Of a DNA stretch of 64,000 nt, positions 28,106 to 39,400 are shown one piece after another; positions within the stretch are counted from its first letter, which is position 1; every line of letters starts with the position of its first letter. Position numbers and translations under genes: made by a program. The stretch comes from Sulfitobacter sp. F26204 (GTDB lineage: Bacteria > Pseudomonadota > Alphaproteobacteria > Rhodobacterales > Rhodobacteraceae): NCBI RefSeq assembly GCF_026410305.1, contig NZ_JAPMLQ010000003.1, forward strand, positions 248,001 through 312,000, written 5' to 3'. The notes below the pieces were generated by a model. It saw only the letters and a list, made by a program, of their open reading frames with translations. It was not told the origin of the DNA and did no database searches.

Positions 28106-30523
28106 ATGCAAACTTCAACCCGCGTCTGTATCATTGGAGGCGGTGTCGTCGGCGCATCCGTTCTGTACCACCTGACCAAACTGGGCTGGTCGGATGTGAT
28201 GCTGGTCGAACGTTCCGAACTCACCTCAGGCTCGACCTGGCATGCCGCAGGCGGGTTTCATACCTTGAACGGAGACACGAACATGGCGGCCCTGCAGGGC
28301 TATACCATTCGTCTTTACAAGGAATTGGAGGACATCACGGGCATGTCCTGTGGATTGCATCATGTGGGTGGTGTGACCCTGGCTGACAACCAGGACAGGT
28401 TTGACATGCTTTTAGCAGAACGCGCCAAACACCGGTTCATGGGGCTGGATACGGAAATCGTCAGCCCTGATGAAATCAGAAAAATTGCCCCCGTCACCAA
28501 TATCGAGGGTATCATCGGCGGTCTTTATGATCCGTTGGACGGGCATCTGGACCCTTCGGGCACGACCCACGCCTATGCCCGTGCCGCAAAGATGGGTGGT
28601 GCGACGATCCAGACCCATTGCATGGTTCAAGAAACCAACCAACGTACCGATGGCACATGGGATGTTGTCACCGAAAAGGGCAACATTCACGCGGAACATA
28701 TTGTCAATGCCGGTGGTCTTTGGGCACGGGAAGTGGGCGCAATGGCTGGGATCTATTTCCCGTTGCATCCGATGGAACATCAATATCTCGTCACCGAAGA
28801 CGTCCCTTTGATTGCCGAGATGCTGGCGGAGGGACACGAACATCCTCATGTGATGGACCCCGCCGGCGAAAGCTATCTGCGTCAGGAAGGCAAAGGCCTG
28901 TGCATCGGGTTCTACGAACAGAAATGCCGCCCCTGGTCAGTGGACGGCACCCCATGGTCGTTTGGTCAGGACCTGCTTGCCGATGACTTTGACAAGATCG
29001 AGGACAGCGTCAATTTTGCCTACAAACGATTTCCCGACCTCGAACGCGCCGGTGTAAAAAACGTGATCCACGGACCGTTTACCTTTGCGCCGGACGGCAA
29101 TCCGCTGGTTGGACCGGTGCCCGGCATGCGAAACTATTGGTCGGCCTGCGGCGTCATGGCGGGATTTAGCCAGGGTGGCGGTGTCGGGCTGACTTTGGCG
29201 CAATGGATGATTGAGGGAGAACCGGAACGTGATGTGATGGCCATGGACGTGGCCCGCTTTGGTGACTGGATCACGCCCGGCTATACCTTGCCCAAAGTCA
29301 TCGAGAACTATCAAAAACGGTTCTCGGTGTCCTATCCCAACGAAGAACTGCCTGCCGCACGTCCCCACCGCACCACGGCCATGTATGATATTTTCAGTGA
29401 CCTCGGTGCGGTCTGGGGCCAGCAATTCGGGCTCGAAGTCCCGAATTATTTCGCTGCCACGGGTGAACCTACCTTTGAAACGCCCTCATTCCGGCGTTCC
29501 GACGCCTTTGGTGCCACAGCACGCGAAGTCAATGCAGTACGACATGGAGTGGGCATCAACGAACTGCAGAATTTTGGCAAATACCTTGTCACAGGCCCGA
29601 AAGCACGTGGCTGGCTTGATCGGATCATGGCGGGTCGTGTGCCGCAACAGGGGCGATTGTCGCTTTCGCCCATGTTGTCGGAAAAGGGCAAACTGATTGG
29701 AGATTTCACCATCTCCTGTCTGAGTGAGGAACTGTTTCAGCTGACCGCATCCTATGGCTCTCAGGCCTTTCATTATCGATGGTTTGTCAATCACCTGGAA
29801 GATGATGTTGATGTCGAAAACATCTCTGATCGCCGCACCGGCTTTCAGATTGCGGGGCCGAAAGCCCGCGATGTCCTGCAAGCCTGCACGCGCCAAGACA
29901 TCTCTGACCTGCGCTTTCTTGACGTCCGCGAGGCCATCCTTGGCCAAACCGCCTGCATCCTGCAGCGTGTCAGCTATACTGGTGATCTCGGTTTTGAAAT
30001 CTATTGTGACCCGATGGATCAACGCAGCCTGTGGCATTGTCTACGCGATGCGGGAAAGCCGTATGACATGACACCCTTTGGCATGCGTGCGATGATGTCG
30101 CTGCGCCTCGACAAATTCTTCGGCTCCTGGATGGCAGAGTTTTCGCCGGATTATACAGCAGCCGAAACCGGGCTGGATCGCTTTATCAACTTCAAGAAAA
30201 ACACGGATTTCATTGGCCGTGGCCCGGCCGAAGCAGAGCGCGTCACTCCCCCGGCCCGGCAATTGGTCGCTTTCAGGGTTAATGCCGAGGACGCCGATGT
30301 TCATGGGTATGAACCGATCTGGTTGAATGGGTCTGTGGTAGGATTCTGTACCTCAGGCGGCTATTCCCATTTTCAGCGTCAATCGATTGCCTTGGGGTTT
30401 GTACCGCGTGAACAGGCTCATGAAGGATTGCAGGTTGAAATCGAAATTCTGGGAAAAATGCGCACCGCTAAATTGATTACAATGCCCTTGTTCGACCCCG
30501 ATGGCACCCGCATGCGCGGTTAA
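28106..30523 (+). CDS. Dimethylglycine/sarcosine dehydrogenase-like FAD protein with GcvT domain (paralogue)
   Basis: 805 aa with the same layout as its divergent neighbour: FAD fold CIIGGGVVGASVLYHLTKLG, covalent-flavin motif SGSTWHAAGGFHTLNGDTN, FAO_M region, then GcvT domains with SYTGDLGFEIYCDPMD. GGAG sits seven bases before the ATG. The neighbour has ANIHGLHDNNN directly after the flavin motif while this one has the GGFHTLNGD form, so the two probably act on different N-methyl substrates (for example dimethylglycine and sarcosine). This is inference from divergence, not shown by sequence. Confidence 0.9.
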   Translation: MQTSTRVCIIGGGVVGASVLYHLTKLGWSDVMLVERSELTSGSTWHAAGGFHTLNGDTNMAALQGYTIRLYKELEDITGMSCGLHHVGGVTLADNQDRFDMLLAERAKHRFMGLDTEIVSPDEIRKIAPVTNIEGIIGGLYDPLDGHLDPSGTTHAYARAAKMGGATIQTHCMVQETNQRTDGTWDVVTEKGNIHAEHIVNAGGLWAREVGAMAGIYFPLHPMEHQYLVTEDVPLIAEMLAEGHEHPHVMDPAGESYLRQEGKGLCIGFYEQKCRPWSVDGTPWSFGQDLLADDFDKIEDSVNFAYKRFPDLERAGVKNVIHGPFTFAPDGNPLVGPVPGMRNYWSACGVMAGFSQGGGVGLTLAQWMIEGEPERDVMAMDVARFGDWITPGYTLPKVIENYQKRFSVSYPNEELPAARPHRTTAMYDIFSDLGAVWGQQFGLEVPNYFAATGEPTFETPSFRRSDAFGATAREVNAVRHGVGINELQNFGKYLVTGPKARGWLDRIMAGRVPQQGRLSLSPMLSEKGKLIGDFTISCLSEELFQLTASYGSQAFHYRWFVNHLEDDVDVENISDRRTGFQIAGPKARDVLQACTRQDISDLRFLDVREAILGQTACILQRVSYTGDLGFEIYCDPMDQRSLWHCLRDAGKPYDMTPFGMRAMMSLRLDKFFGSWMAEFSPDYTAAETGLDRFINFKKNTDFIGRGPAEAERVTPPARQLVAFRVNAEDADVHGYEPIWLNGSVVGFCTSGGYSHFQRQSIALGFVPREQAHEGLQVEIEILGKMRTAKLITMPLFDPDGTRMRG

Positions 30524-30562
30524 CAGGCTGCCTTTTAGGTTTCAGTCGGGTAAAATGCAAAG

Positions 30563-31183
30563 ATGACCAAACACAGCTTGCCTATCATCATACTGGCTGC
30601 AGGCGCTTCCTCGCGGATGCGGGGGCGCGACAAGCTGTTAGAGGATATTGACGGTATGCCATTGCTGCGCCGGCAGGCGCTGAAGGCGAAGGCGGTGACG
30701 CTGGGGCCGGTGCTCGTCACCCTGCCGGCGGTGCCACATGCCCGTTATGACGTGATCGACGATCTGGCGCTGCAACCCGTACCCGTCCAGGACGCGGCCG
30801 AAGGTATGGGGGCCAGCTTGCGCAGTGCTTTTGCTGCCCTGCCCGCCCAGACGACCTGTGCCATGTTGCTGTTGGGGGATTTACCGGATGTAACCGCCGA
30901 AGATCTGGAAAAGATCGCTGATGCCGTTGATCTGGGCAATGATACATTGGTCTGGCGCGGTGCAACACTGCAGGGCGCGCCGGGACATCCGATTGTGTTT
31001 CATCACAGCCTGTTTCCGGCGTTTGCCAATTTATGCGGAGACCGTGGCGGTCAGGACATCCTGAGACATGCAGAGGGGCGGATCGCTTTGATCCCCCTTG
31101 AGGGGGACCGTGCCCGCCGGGATCTCGACACGCCTGAAGACTGGAAAGCGTGGCGAAGGGATCGCCACAAGAATAAGCGATAA
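30563..31183 (+). CDS. mocA: MocA/MobA-type nucleotidyltransferase
   Basis: 206 aa. The N-terminal Rossmann-like nucleotide site is IIILAAGASSRMRGRDKLLE. The metal-binding type acidic segment is LLLGDLPDVTAEDLEKI, and the conserved GAPGHPIVFHHSLFPAF region follows. The family transfers CMP or GMP to molybdopterin cofactors, and MocA makes the cytosine dinucleotide form for xanthine-dehydrogenase-like enzymes. No molybdoenzyme gene is next to it here; it lies 39 bases after the FAD protein on the same strand, so the partner cannot be deduced. It ends nine bases from the convergent Hint gene. Confidence 0.85.
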   Translation: MTKHSLPIIILAAGASSRMRGRDKLLEDIDGMPLLRRQALKAKAVTLGPVLVTLPAVPHARYDVIDDLALQPVPVQDAAEGMGASLRSAFAALPAQTTCAMLLLGDLPDVTAEDLEKIADAVDLGNDTLVWRGATLQGAPGHPIVFHHSLFPAFANLCGDRGGQDILRHAEGRIALIPLEGDRARRDLDTPEDWKAWRRDRHKNKR

Positions 31184-31192
31184 CACGTTGCC

Positions 31193-33073
31193 TTAGCCGT
31201 TCGTTTCCAACATCAGCAAATGCGCTTCATGTGCCTTGAGCAAACGACGTGCCGCTTCGAAATTGCGCAGGCCTCTCATGTCGACCAGTTCTGGAAACAG
31301 GTCCAATATTTCCTTTTTTTGATCCGCCTTGATTCCCGCCATCGCCTGCTGTCCGGGCAGGAAGCTTTCCGCCCATGTGCCATCGGCCAGAACCACCTCA
31401 TGTGCGTCAAACATCATATGGATATAGCTGACCTTACTGACCGGCGCGGTTTCAACGCCCTCAAGGCTGATCAGATGTTTGGCTGCCACCAGTACTTCAT
31501 TTTCGCCGAACATCATTTCGGCCAATTCCGAAGTGATCAAGATCCGGTGGTTGGGGCTGACCATCATATCACGCTGGGGTGCCCCGTTCCCTAGGGCACC
31601 TGCACGGATCAACACCGGAAAATACTGCGGCATATGCGTCAATTCCTGACGATTTAGGTTGCGCCGACCGATCCAGCGCAGTTCTTGCGGGCCGTTGTCC
31701 CGTGTAAAAACCTTGTCACCGACTTTGAGCTGCTGCACCGGCTTTTCACCACGCTTGGTGGCGATCATTGTGCCGGGCGTAAAACAAATGATCACTTCTT
31801 CGATTTCAGCATAATTGGTAAGTCCGATGACGTTGCCACCATCGTCCAGAAATTCGATCCGTCCCGCTTCAGGCTCACCACGGATAAGTCTGTAGGTCGA
31901 TCGGTCGATGCCAGTCAGATCAATTCGGTCAATATCACTGTCGTCGGGATCCTCGCCGCCTAGAATCTCGTGGCTGCCCTGTCCATCAAAGAGGAACAAG
32001 TCGCTGTTCAGCCCGCCTTCGGCATGATCTGATCCCTCGCCTGAAACAATCGTATCCTCACCGTCCCCGGCAAAGATGCGATCATCTCCGTCGCCACCGT
32101 TGATGCTGTCGCTCCCTGCCCCTCCGGTGATCAGATCCTGATCTGTACCACCAAGAAGCGTGTCGTCGCCTTCGCCGCCGTCGAGCGTATCATCGCCACT
32201 GGCGCCAATCAGCACGTCATCGCCCCCCTGACCAAACATCAGATCCTGGCCGGAACCACCGACGATCGTATCGTTTCCGGCTTCAATCGGCGTGACAACA
32301 GCGTCATCAATCAAATCGCCCGACAGAGTAAACCCAGATTGGGTGGACCGTGTTTCAAGTTCGAATTCAATGAATTCGCGGTTTTCGAACTGTGCCGAAA
32401 ACCAGGCATCCTGGTCGCTGGGATCATTGGCTTCTGTACCAGCCGCATTTACGACGCCCCCCCCTTGCATGACGCTCAGGGATGTATCGTCGGAAGTCGC
32501 AAAAGCAGTAAAGCTGTCAGCATCGACAGTGACAGATTCCTGGTCACCCGGTCGATTTCGATCCAGATCATTAAAGGTCGCGATGGAATTCAGCGCCACC
32601 GGATCGCCGGTCACCGGATCAAAGAACTCAAGCCGGAAACGTGCGGTTTCGCCGACATATCCCCTGCTGGCACCACGCCCGCCATTGAGCAGGATTTCAA
32701 AACCGTCCCCACCTGTAAGGTCGATGGGCATGTCGTCATTCGAGGTTTCGATCAGAACCAGCCTGCCCCAGATAGAACTACCGTCTTCCAGGGTAGCAAC
32801 ATCGCGGTAGATTGCACTGTCGCCGACATTGGCATCATTTCCGGTATCCGACGTCCGGCTTGCGTAGTTCAGCGTGACCGGAGAGGCATTGTTGCCCGGC
32901 GCTGTGCCTACACCGGCATCACCAAACAAGGTGTCATTGCCGCTGCCACCATCAATGACATCATCGGCCCCCTCGCCTGAGACAAGGTCATTACCGGCAC
33001 CGGCCGAAATCTGGTCGTCTTCAAACGTGCCTTGCAGCGTATCGTCATTCGACGTTCCGTTGATAATGGCCAT
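31193..33073 (-). CDS. RTX calcium-binding protein with C-terminal Hint domain (626 aa)
   Basis: Residues 1-55 hold a first RTX block (GTSNDDTLQGTFEDD, SGEGADDVIDGGSGNDTLFG). An unrecognised middle of about 210 residues follows, then a second RTX block at about 265-375 (GGEGDDTLLGGTDQDLITGG). A Hint_2-type domain starts at Cys430 (CFTPGTMIATKRGEKPV) and has the block-B motif VSPNHRILI with His509. RTX repeats bind calcium outside the cell after type I secretion. The Cys at the start of Hint suggests hedgehog-like autoprocessing. No C-terminal Asn-Cys is visible, so full splicing is unlikely. AAGGGGGG precedes the ATG. Confidence 0.88.
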   Translation of the reverse strand: MAIINGTSNDDTLQGTFEDDQISAGAGNDLVSGEGADDVIDGGSGNDTLFGDAGVGTAPGNNASPVTLNYASRTSDTGNDANVGDSAIYRDVATLEDGSSIWGRLVLIETSNDDMPIDLTGGDGFEILLNGGRGASRGYVGETARFRLEFFDPVTGDPVALNSIATFNDLDRNRPGDQESVTVDADSFTAFATSDDTSLSVMQGGGVVNAAGTEANDPSDQDAWFSAQFENREFIEFELETRSTQSGFTLSGDLIDDAVVTPIEAGNDTIVGGSGQDLMFGQGGDDVLIGASGDDTLDGGEGDDTLLGGTDQDLITGGAGSDSINGGDGDDRIFAGDGEDTIVSGEGSDHAEGGLNSDLFLFDGQGSHEILGGEDPDDSDIDRIDLTGIDRSTYRLIRGEPEAGRIEFLDDGGNVIGLTNYAEIEEVIICFTPGTMIATKRGEKPVQQLKVGDKVFTRDNGPQELRWIGRRNLNRQELTHMPQYFPVLIRAGALGNGAPQRDMMVSPNHRILITSELAEMMFGENEVLVAAKHLISLEGVETAPVSKVSYIHMMFDAHEVVLADGTWAESFLPGQQAMAGIKADQKKEILDLFPELVDMRGLRNFEAARRLLKAHEAHLLMLETNG

Positions 33074-33325
33074 GGCAGCAGCCCCCCTTTGATCTTGCGT
33101 TGATCATAGACTCTTCCCAGTAGAGCTATGCGCGTAAACACATTCTAGGCATATGCCAGTCGGACGACAGGGGGAAAGTCGCCGGAAAATCCGCATCTTG
33201 CAGGACTCATGAACAAATGAGCATGTCTCGGCTCGATTGTTTCTCGTCTGGCAACAAATAATCCGAAGGCGCAAATCCCGTGATGGCGATCTGGCAGCAC
33301 TACAGAACCAAATCCTAAGAGACGC

Positions 33326-33358
33326 ACAAAAAGGCGGGGCAGTTTCCTGCCCCGCCTT
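33326..33358 (-). terminator. Intrinsic terminator after the giant Hint gene
   Basis: A perfect 12-bp stem (AAGGCGGGGCAG and CTGCCCCGCCTT) with a TTTC loop is followed on the minus strand by TTTTT. It lies about 100 bases after the stop of the 2213-aa gene and upstream of the shorter Hint gene, so the two Hint genes are probably separate transcription units. Confidence 0.9.
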
Positions 33359-33410
33359 GGTTGTCTGCCCGGGGTGATACCTCCCTGACAAAACGGCTGC
33401 ATATTTCAGA

Positions 33411-33461
33411 CGCGCGGAATGATCCGCGCGCCATGTTACTTGAGCGACAGCCCCTGTCGCT
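33411..33461 (-). other. Two tandem stem-loops at the 3' end of the giant Hint gene
   Basis: One hairpin is CGCGCGGA/TCCGCGCG with a 4-base loop at 33411-33430. The second is AGCGACAG/CTGTCGCT with a 3-base loop at 33443-33461, which reaches into the stop codon. With the terminator at 33326-33358 this makes three strong stems after one gene. They may protect the long mRNA from 3' exonucleases. The rest of 33074-33460 holds the promoter of the shorter Hint gene; no gene was seen in it. Confidence 0.6.
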
Positions 33462-36400
33462 TATTTGGTGATTAGTTTCGCCTCATGCTTCTTCAGAGAC
33501 CGGCGGGCAGAGGCGTAGTTGTCGATACCTTCCTGCGTTGCCAGTTCCGGGAAGAGTTCCAGAATTTCCTGACGCTGGGCGTTGCCGATACCTGCCAGTG
33601 ACATGTCACCAGGCTGGAAGCTTTCTGTCCAAGACCCATCAGACAGGATCACCTCATGCTGGTCGAACATGACGTGGATGTAGGTCGTATGTGACACATC
33701 CACGATGTCCACGCCTTCCAGACCTGTCAGGTGCTTTGCCGCGACCAGAACTTCACGCTCTTCAAAGTAGAGCGCCGTCTTGTCGTTGGCCACCAGAACA
33801 CGGTGATTGGGTGAAACCATCATGTCACGCTCGGGCAGATCGTTGCCCAAGGCCCCCTGACGGATCAGCACCGGCTTGAGATGCGATGCCTTTTCCAGTT
33901 CGGCACCGGACATATCGCGGGCACCAACCCAGCGGATTTCCTGAATGCCGTTGTCACGGGTGATCACACGGTCGCCCACCTTCAGCGTTTCGACCAGACG
34001 CTCGCCTTTCGGGGTTGCGATCTTGGTTCCGGGGGTGAAACAGGGAATGACGTTCTCGATTTCCTCGAACACCAGCTGGCCTGCATCATTCCCGTCTTCG
34101 TCAAAGTAGTTGACGAAACCGTCTTCCCGGTCTGGCGAAGTATATGTCACCTCAAGACGACCACCCTCTGGGGCAGAACCGCGCAGGTCGAGCGTGTCAA
34201 AGTCAACAGGGCCAGAACCGCCGTCGATATCGTCACCAGGACCAACGTCTTCAAAGACATCTTGGCCTGCACCACCTGTCATGGTGTCATCGCCGTCGCC
34301 ACCGCGCAGGGTGTCGTCGCCCTGACCACCTTGGAGGTTGTCATCGCCGTCGCCGCCGTCGAGAAGGTCATCCTCGCCGCCACCGTCGAGCACGTCGTCA
34401 CCGTCGCCACCAAAAATGGTATCGTCGTTGCGGTTTCCGCGCAGGGTGTCGTCGCCAACACCACCATCAAGGAAGTCGTCGCCAGTGCCGCCGTCGATGG
34501 TGTCATTGCCTTGACCACCCAGCAGTGAATCATCGCCAGAGCCACCCTGAATGGTGTCGTCATCGATTTCACCGTCGATGGTGTCATTACCAGAGCCGCC
34601 GACAAGGCTGTCGCGGTCATCCGCACCAAAGATCAGATCGTCGCCCGCACCACCATTGACCACATCACGCCCGTTGTCGGGGTTGCGATCAGGTGAAAAG
34701 GGTGAACCCGGTGTCAATTCGTCTTCGATGTCGAGCAAATCGCCGACGCCATCGGGATCATTGCCGGCATAGATCGTATCGTTGCCGTCGCCGCCGTTGA
34801 TCGTGTCGTTGCCTTCGCCACCGACGATGCGGTCATCACCGTCGTCACCGTCAATAATGTCGTCATCGATGCCACCGTCGATCACATCGTTACCATTGCC
34901 GCCCGAGATGGTGTCACGGTCGTCGCCGGTTCTGATGGTATCGTTGCCGTCACCACCATTTACAGAGTCGCGGTCGTTTTCAGGATCTGCGTCGCCCTCA
35001 AAACCAAGACTATCTGTCGGCGCATCGGGATAACCCTGATCCGGTGCCAGATCTCCGTTGCCGGTGTCGATAACGTCATCGCCGTCGCCGCCGTCAACCG
35101 TGTCGCTGCCGTCTTCGCCGAGGATGCTGTCATCCCCTGCGCCTCCGGTGACGCTGTCATCGCCAAGGCCTGCTTCGACCGTATCATTGCCGTCGCCGGC
35201 GCGGATGATGTCATCATTGGGAGCTTGTCCCGGAATGATTGCATCTTCGTTATCGACAAAGTCACCGTCGGGATCGCCAGCATAATCTGTATCGATCAGG
35301 TCATCGCCATCGGTGCCGTCAACGATTCCGTCACGCTCACCTGGCTCTGCCACATTTACGATCAACGTACCTTCATCGGTCAGACCTTCGGGATCGCCTG
35401 CAGGCCGGTCAGAGATCGTATAGGTGATCTCGGCTGGGCCGGTGAAACCATCGGTCGGCGTGAAGGTCAGCGTGCCATCGGGGTTTATCACAACGTCGCC
35501 ATTCGGGCTTGTCGCTTCGACCACACGGAGCGGGTCTTCGTCCACATCGGTGTCGTTGGCCAGAACCGGAATGTTCTCTGCCGGTGTGTTATAGGGCGTG
35601 CCCTCAACATCGTCGACAGCAACAGGCGCATCATTCACCGGTGTCACAGTGACTGTCGCCACCGCATCATCAGAGGCCCCGTCGGGGTCTGTCAATGTGT
35701 AGGTGATCGTTGCCTCACCATTGAAATCCGGTGCCGGCGTAAAGGTTACCGTCCCATCACCATTATCGACCACCGTCCCTTGCTCTGGGTCCACGGTAAG
35801 ATCACTGATGGTCAGTTCATCCAATGTGTTGTCCGGATCGCTATCATTGCCACGCAGATCGATGACAACAGGCGTGTCCTCGGCTGTAGTCGCTTCGTCG
35901 TCATTGGCAACCGGCGGTTCGATTTCGGGATCGACTTCGATCACATGCACGGCGGAATCTTCGCCACCATTGCCATCAGAGATGGTGTAGCTGATCGTCG
36001 CAGTCCCGTTGAAGTTCGGAGCCGGTGTGAAGGTGACCGTACCATCGCCATTGTCGACCAGCGTACCCTGTTCTTCGGGTACGGTTGCTTCAGTAACGCG
36101 CAGATCGTCGCCGTCCACATCAGTATCATTGGCCAGCAGATCAACAGTGATCGGCGTGTCCTCATCGGTCACATCCGCATCATCCATCGCAACAGGTGCG
36201 TCATTGATCGGGGTTACGTCAACAACGTGTACCGCCGTGTCTTCTGCACCGTCAGGGTCCTGAATGGTGTAGGTCACTGTCGCCTCACCGACAAAGTCCT
36301 GTGCCGGTGTGAAGGTCGCGGTGCCGTCGCCATTGTTGACCACGGTGCCCTGTTCTTCTGGCACGGAAACTGCGGTCACCGTCAGCGGATCGCCATCCGG

Positions 36401-39400
36401 ATCACTGTCGTTGTCGACCAGGTCAAGCACAACTGGTGTGTCTTCTTCCGTGGTCGCAACATCATCCACCGCAATCGGGGCGTCGTTCACGGGCGTTACG
36501 TCAACTCTGACCGTTCCTTCGTCGGCGTTGCCGTCGGGATCTTCGACGATATAGGTAATGTCGACCGGCCCGTTGAAGTCTTCGGCAGGCGTAAACACCA
36601 GTTCGTTGTCCACGATTTCAACGGTGCCCTGCTCTTCTGGAACAGATGCCTCGCGGATGGTCAGCGGATCGTCCTGCGGATCGGTGTCGTTGTCCAGAAC
36701 GTCGATGGTGACCGGCGTGTCCTCGGGTGTTTCAGCCGTGTCAGGGTTGGCCGTCGGTGCCATGTCACCTTCGGAATTGACAATGATGACGTGCTCGGCC
36801 GAGTCAGTCAGACCTTCCACATCACGGATGGAATAGCTGAGGGTTGCCTCGCCAGTAAAGCCATCTGCTGGCGTGAAGGTCGCGGTGCCGTCGCCGTTGT
36901 CAACAACCGTGCCCTGTTCGGCAGGTACAGTGACCGAGGTTACAAGCAGGTCGTCGCCATCCACATCGAAGTCATTCGCGAGCAGATCAACCGTCACCGC
37001 TGTGTTGAAATCGGTGACATCAGTGTCATCTTCGGCCACGGGGGCGTCATTGACCGGCAACACGTCGACAGTGGCTTCGCCACCGTCGGTGGCACCATAG
37101 GGGTCGGTTACAGTGTAGCTGATCGTTGCCGGACCGTTAAAGTCGGGTGCCGGTGTAAAGGTCACGGTACCGTCGCCATTGTCGACCAACGTGCCTTGTT
37201 CTTCCGGTACCGTCGCCTCAACCAGTGTCAGCGGATCGCCATTTTCGTCCTCGTCATTGCCGATCAGATCGATGGTGACAGGCGTATCTTCCGGCGTGGT
37301 GGCTTCGTCGTCCACCGCAACAGGTGCCGAATTATCGCCCACCGTGATCACATGCACGGCACTGTCTGTTCCACCTTCACCGTCACTGATGCTGTAGCTG
37401 ATAACGGCCTCACCCTCGAAACCGGGGGCTGGTGTAAATACAACTGTGCCATCAACCGGTGCGGAAACGGTGCCCTGCTCTGCGGGTACTGTTGCGGAAG
37501 TTACCGTCAGCGGGTCACCTTCAGGATCCGTATCATTCGCCAGCAGATCAACGGTCACCGGCGTATTGAAGGCTGTGGTGTCTTCGTCATTTACCGCATC
37601 CGGCGCATCGTTGACCGGTGTGACGTTGACAGAGACCGTCCCTTCACCTGCGTTGCCGTCAGGGTCCTGGACCGTGTAGGAGATCATGCAGGGACCGCTA
37701 AAGTCCGGTGCAGGTGTGAACAGCAATTCGTTATCCACGATCTCGACCGTACCCTGTTCTTCGGGGACCGACGCCTCGGTGATGGTCAACGGCTGGCCCT
37801 GAGGATCGGTGTCATTCTCGAGTACGTCGATGGTGACTGGTGTATCCTCGGGGGTTTCTGCGGTGTCGGGGTTGGCGGTTGGTGCGCCACCTTCCTGGTT
37901 GACCACAATGGTATGCACGGCTGAATCCGTCAGACCCTCTGCATCTGCAATGGTGTAACTGATCGTCGCCTCGCCGGTGAAACCAGCAGCCGGTGTGAAC
38001 AGAATGGTTCCATCGACAGGCCCCGACAGGGTGCCCTGTTCGGCCGGAACAGTTGCTTCTGTAACGGTCAGCTCATCACCATCCACATCACTGTCGTTGG
38101 CCAGCAGGTCAACACGGATCGGCGTGTTCAACTCGGTCACGTCGCTATCGTCTTCGGCGACTGGTGCGTCGTTGACAGGAGTGACATTTACCGCAACCTC
38201 GGCAGGTGCTTCATTCCCGTCCGGGTCTTCTGCGGTATAACTGATGGTCACAGGGCCGTTGAAATCGGGCGCAGGTGTGAACACCAGCTGGTTGTCTACT
38301 ATTTCGACCGTGCCTTGATCTTCTGGCACCGACGCCCTGGAGATGAACAAGGTTTCATCGCCATCTGGATCGGTGTCATTGGCCAGCACGTCGATTGTAA
38401 CGGCTGTATCCTCTGGGGTCTCGGCAACATCATCCAAAGCGACAGGTCCGTCACTCACGGCATTCACATAGACCGTATGCTCGGCAGAATCTGTCAGGCC
38501 GTCGGGATCAGAGATGGTATAGCTGATGGTCACCTGACCATTGAAATCAGGCGCCGGCGTGAAGGTTGCGGTACCATCGTTGTTGTTGACGATCGTGCCC
38601 TGCTCGGCTGGAACGGACACTTCTGTCACCGTCAGCTCATCCCCGTCCACATCCGTGTCATTGGCAAGCAGATCAACAGTGATCGGTTCGTCCTCGGGGG
38701 TGACATCCACATCGTCATTGGCAACAGGTGCATCATTGACAGGGTTAACTGTCACATCAACTGTGCCGGTTGCCTCGCCACCATTCCCGTCGGATACGGT
38801 ATAGGTGATCGTGGTCGGGCCATTGAAATCCGGGTTGGGTGTAAAGACAACTTCGCCTTCCGGGGTAAAGGACACTTCGCCATCGGTGCTTGTCGCACTG
38901 GTCAATGTCAGCGTGTCACCATCCGGATCACTGTCGTTCGACAATACATTCAGAGGTGCCGAGGGCGTGTCCTCGTCAGTTGTCAGCGCATCAGGATTGG
39001 CAACGGGATTGCCGTTAACACCGTCGTCTGCAACGTCAATCGTATGCACGGCACTTGCGGTGCCGCCATTGCCGTCCGTGATGGCATAGCTGACAGTCGC
39101 GGTACCGATAAAGCCCGCAGCAGGTGTGAAGGTATACAGCCCGTCGGTGCCGTCATTGACCGGCTCAAGCGTCCCCTCAGCGGCAGGAACCGTCGCAGTC
39201 GTGACAGTCAATGCATCACCGTCGACGTCGGTGTCATTGGCAAGCAAATTGATTTCGACCGGCGTTTCTTCTTCGGTGGTGTCGGAATCATCATTGGCAA
39301 CAGGTGCATCATTGACAGGGTTGACCTGGATCGTGACTTCGCCGGTGTCGGAGTTGAAGTTCGGGTCCGTCACCGTATACGTAAAGGTCGCCTCGCCGTT

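Noticed and set aside
32292-32980. Plus-strand open frames opposite the 626-aa Hint gene
   Set aside because: Antisense shadows with no start signal; the minus-strand RTX/Hint frame explains the DNA.
35225-37924. 899-codon open frame on the plus strand inside the giant gene
   Set aside because: Antisense shadow of the tandem repeats; acidic repeat codons leave few stops on the other strand, and it has no ribosome binding site or family features.
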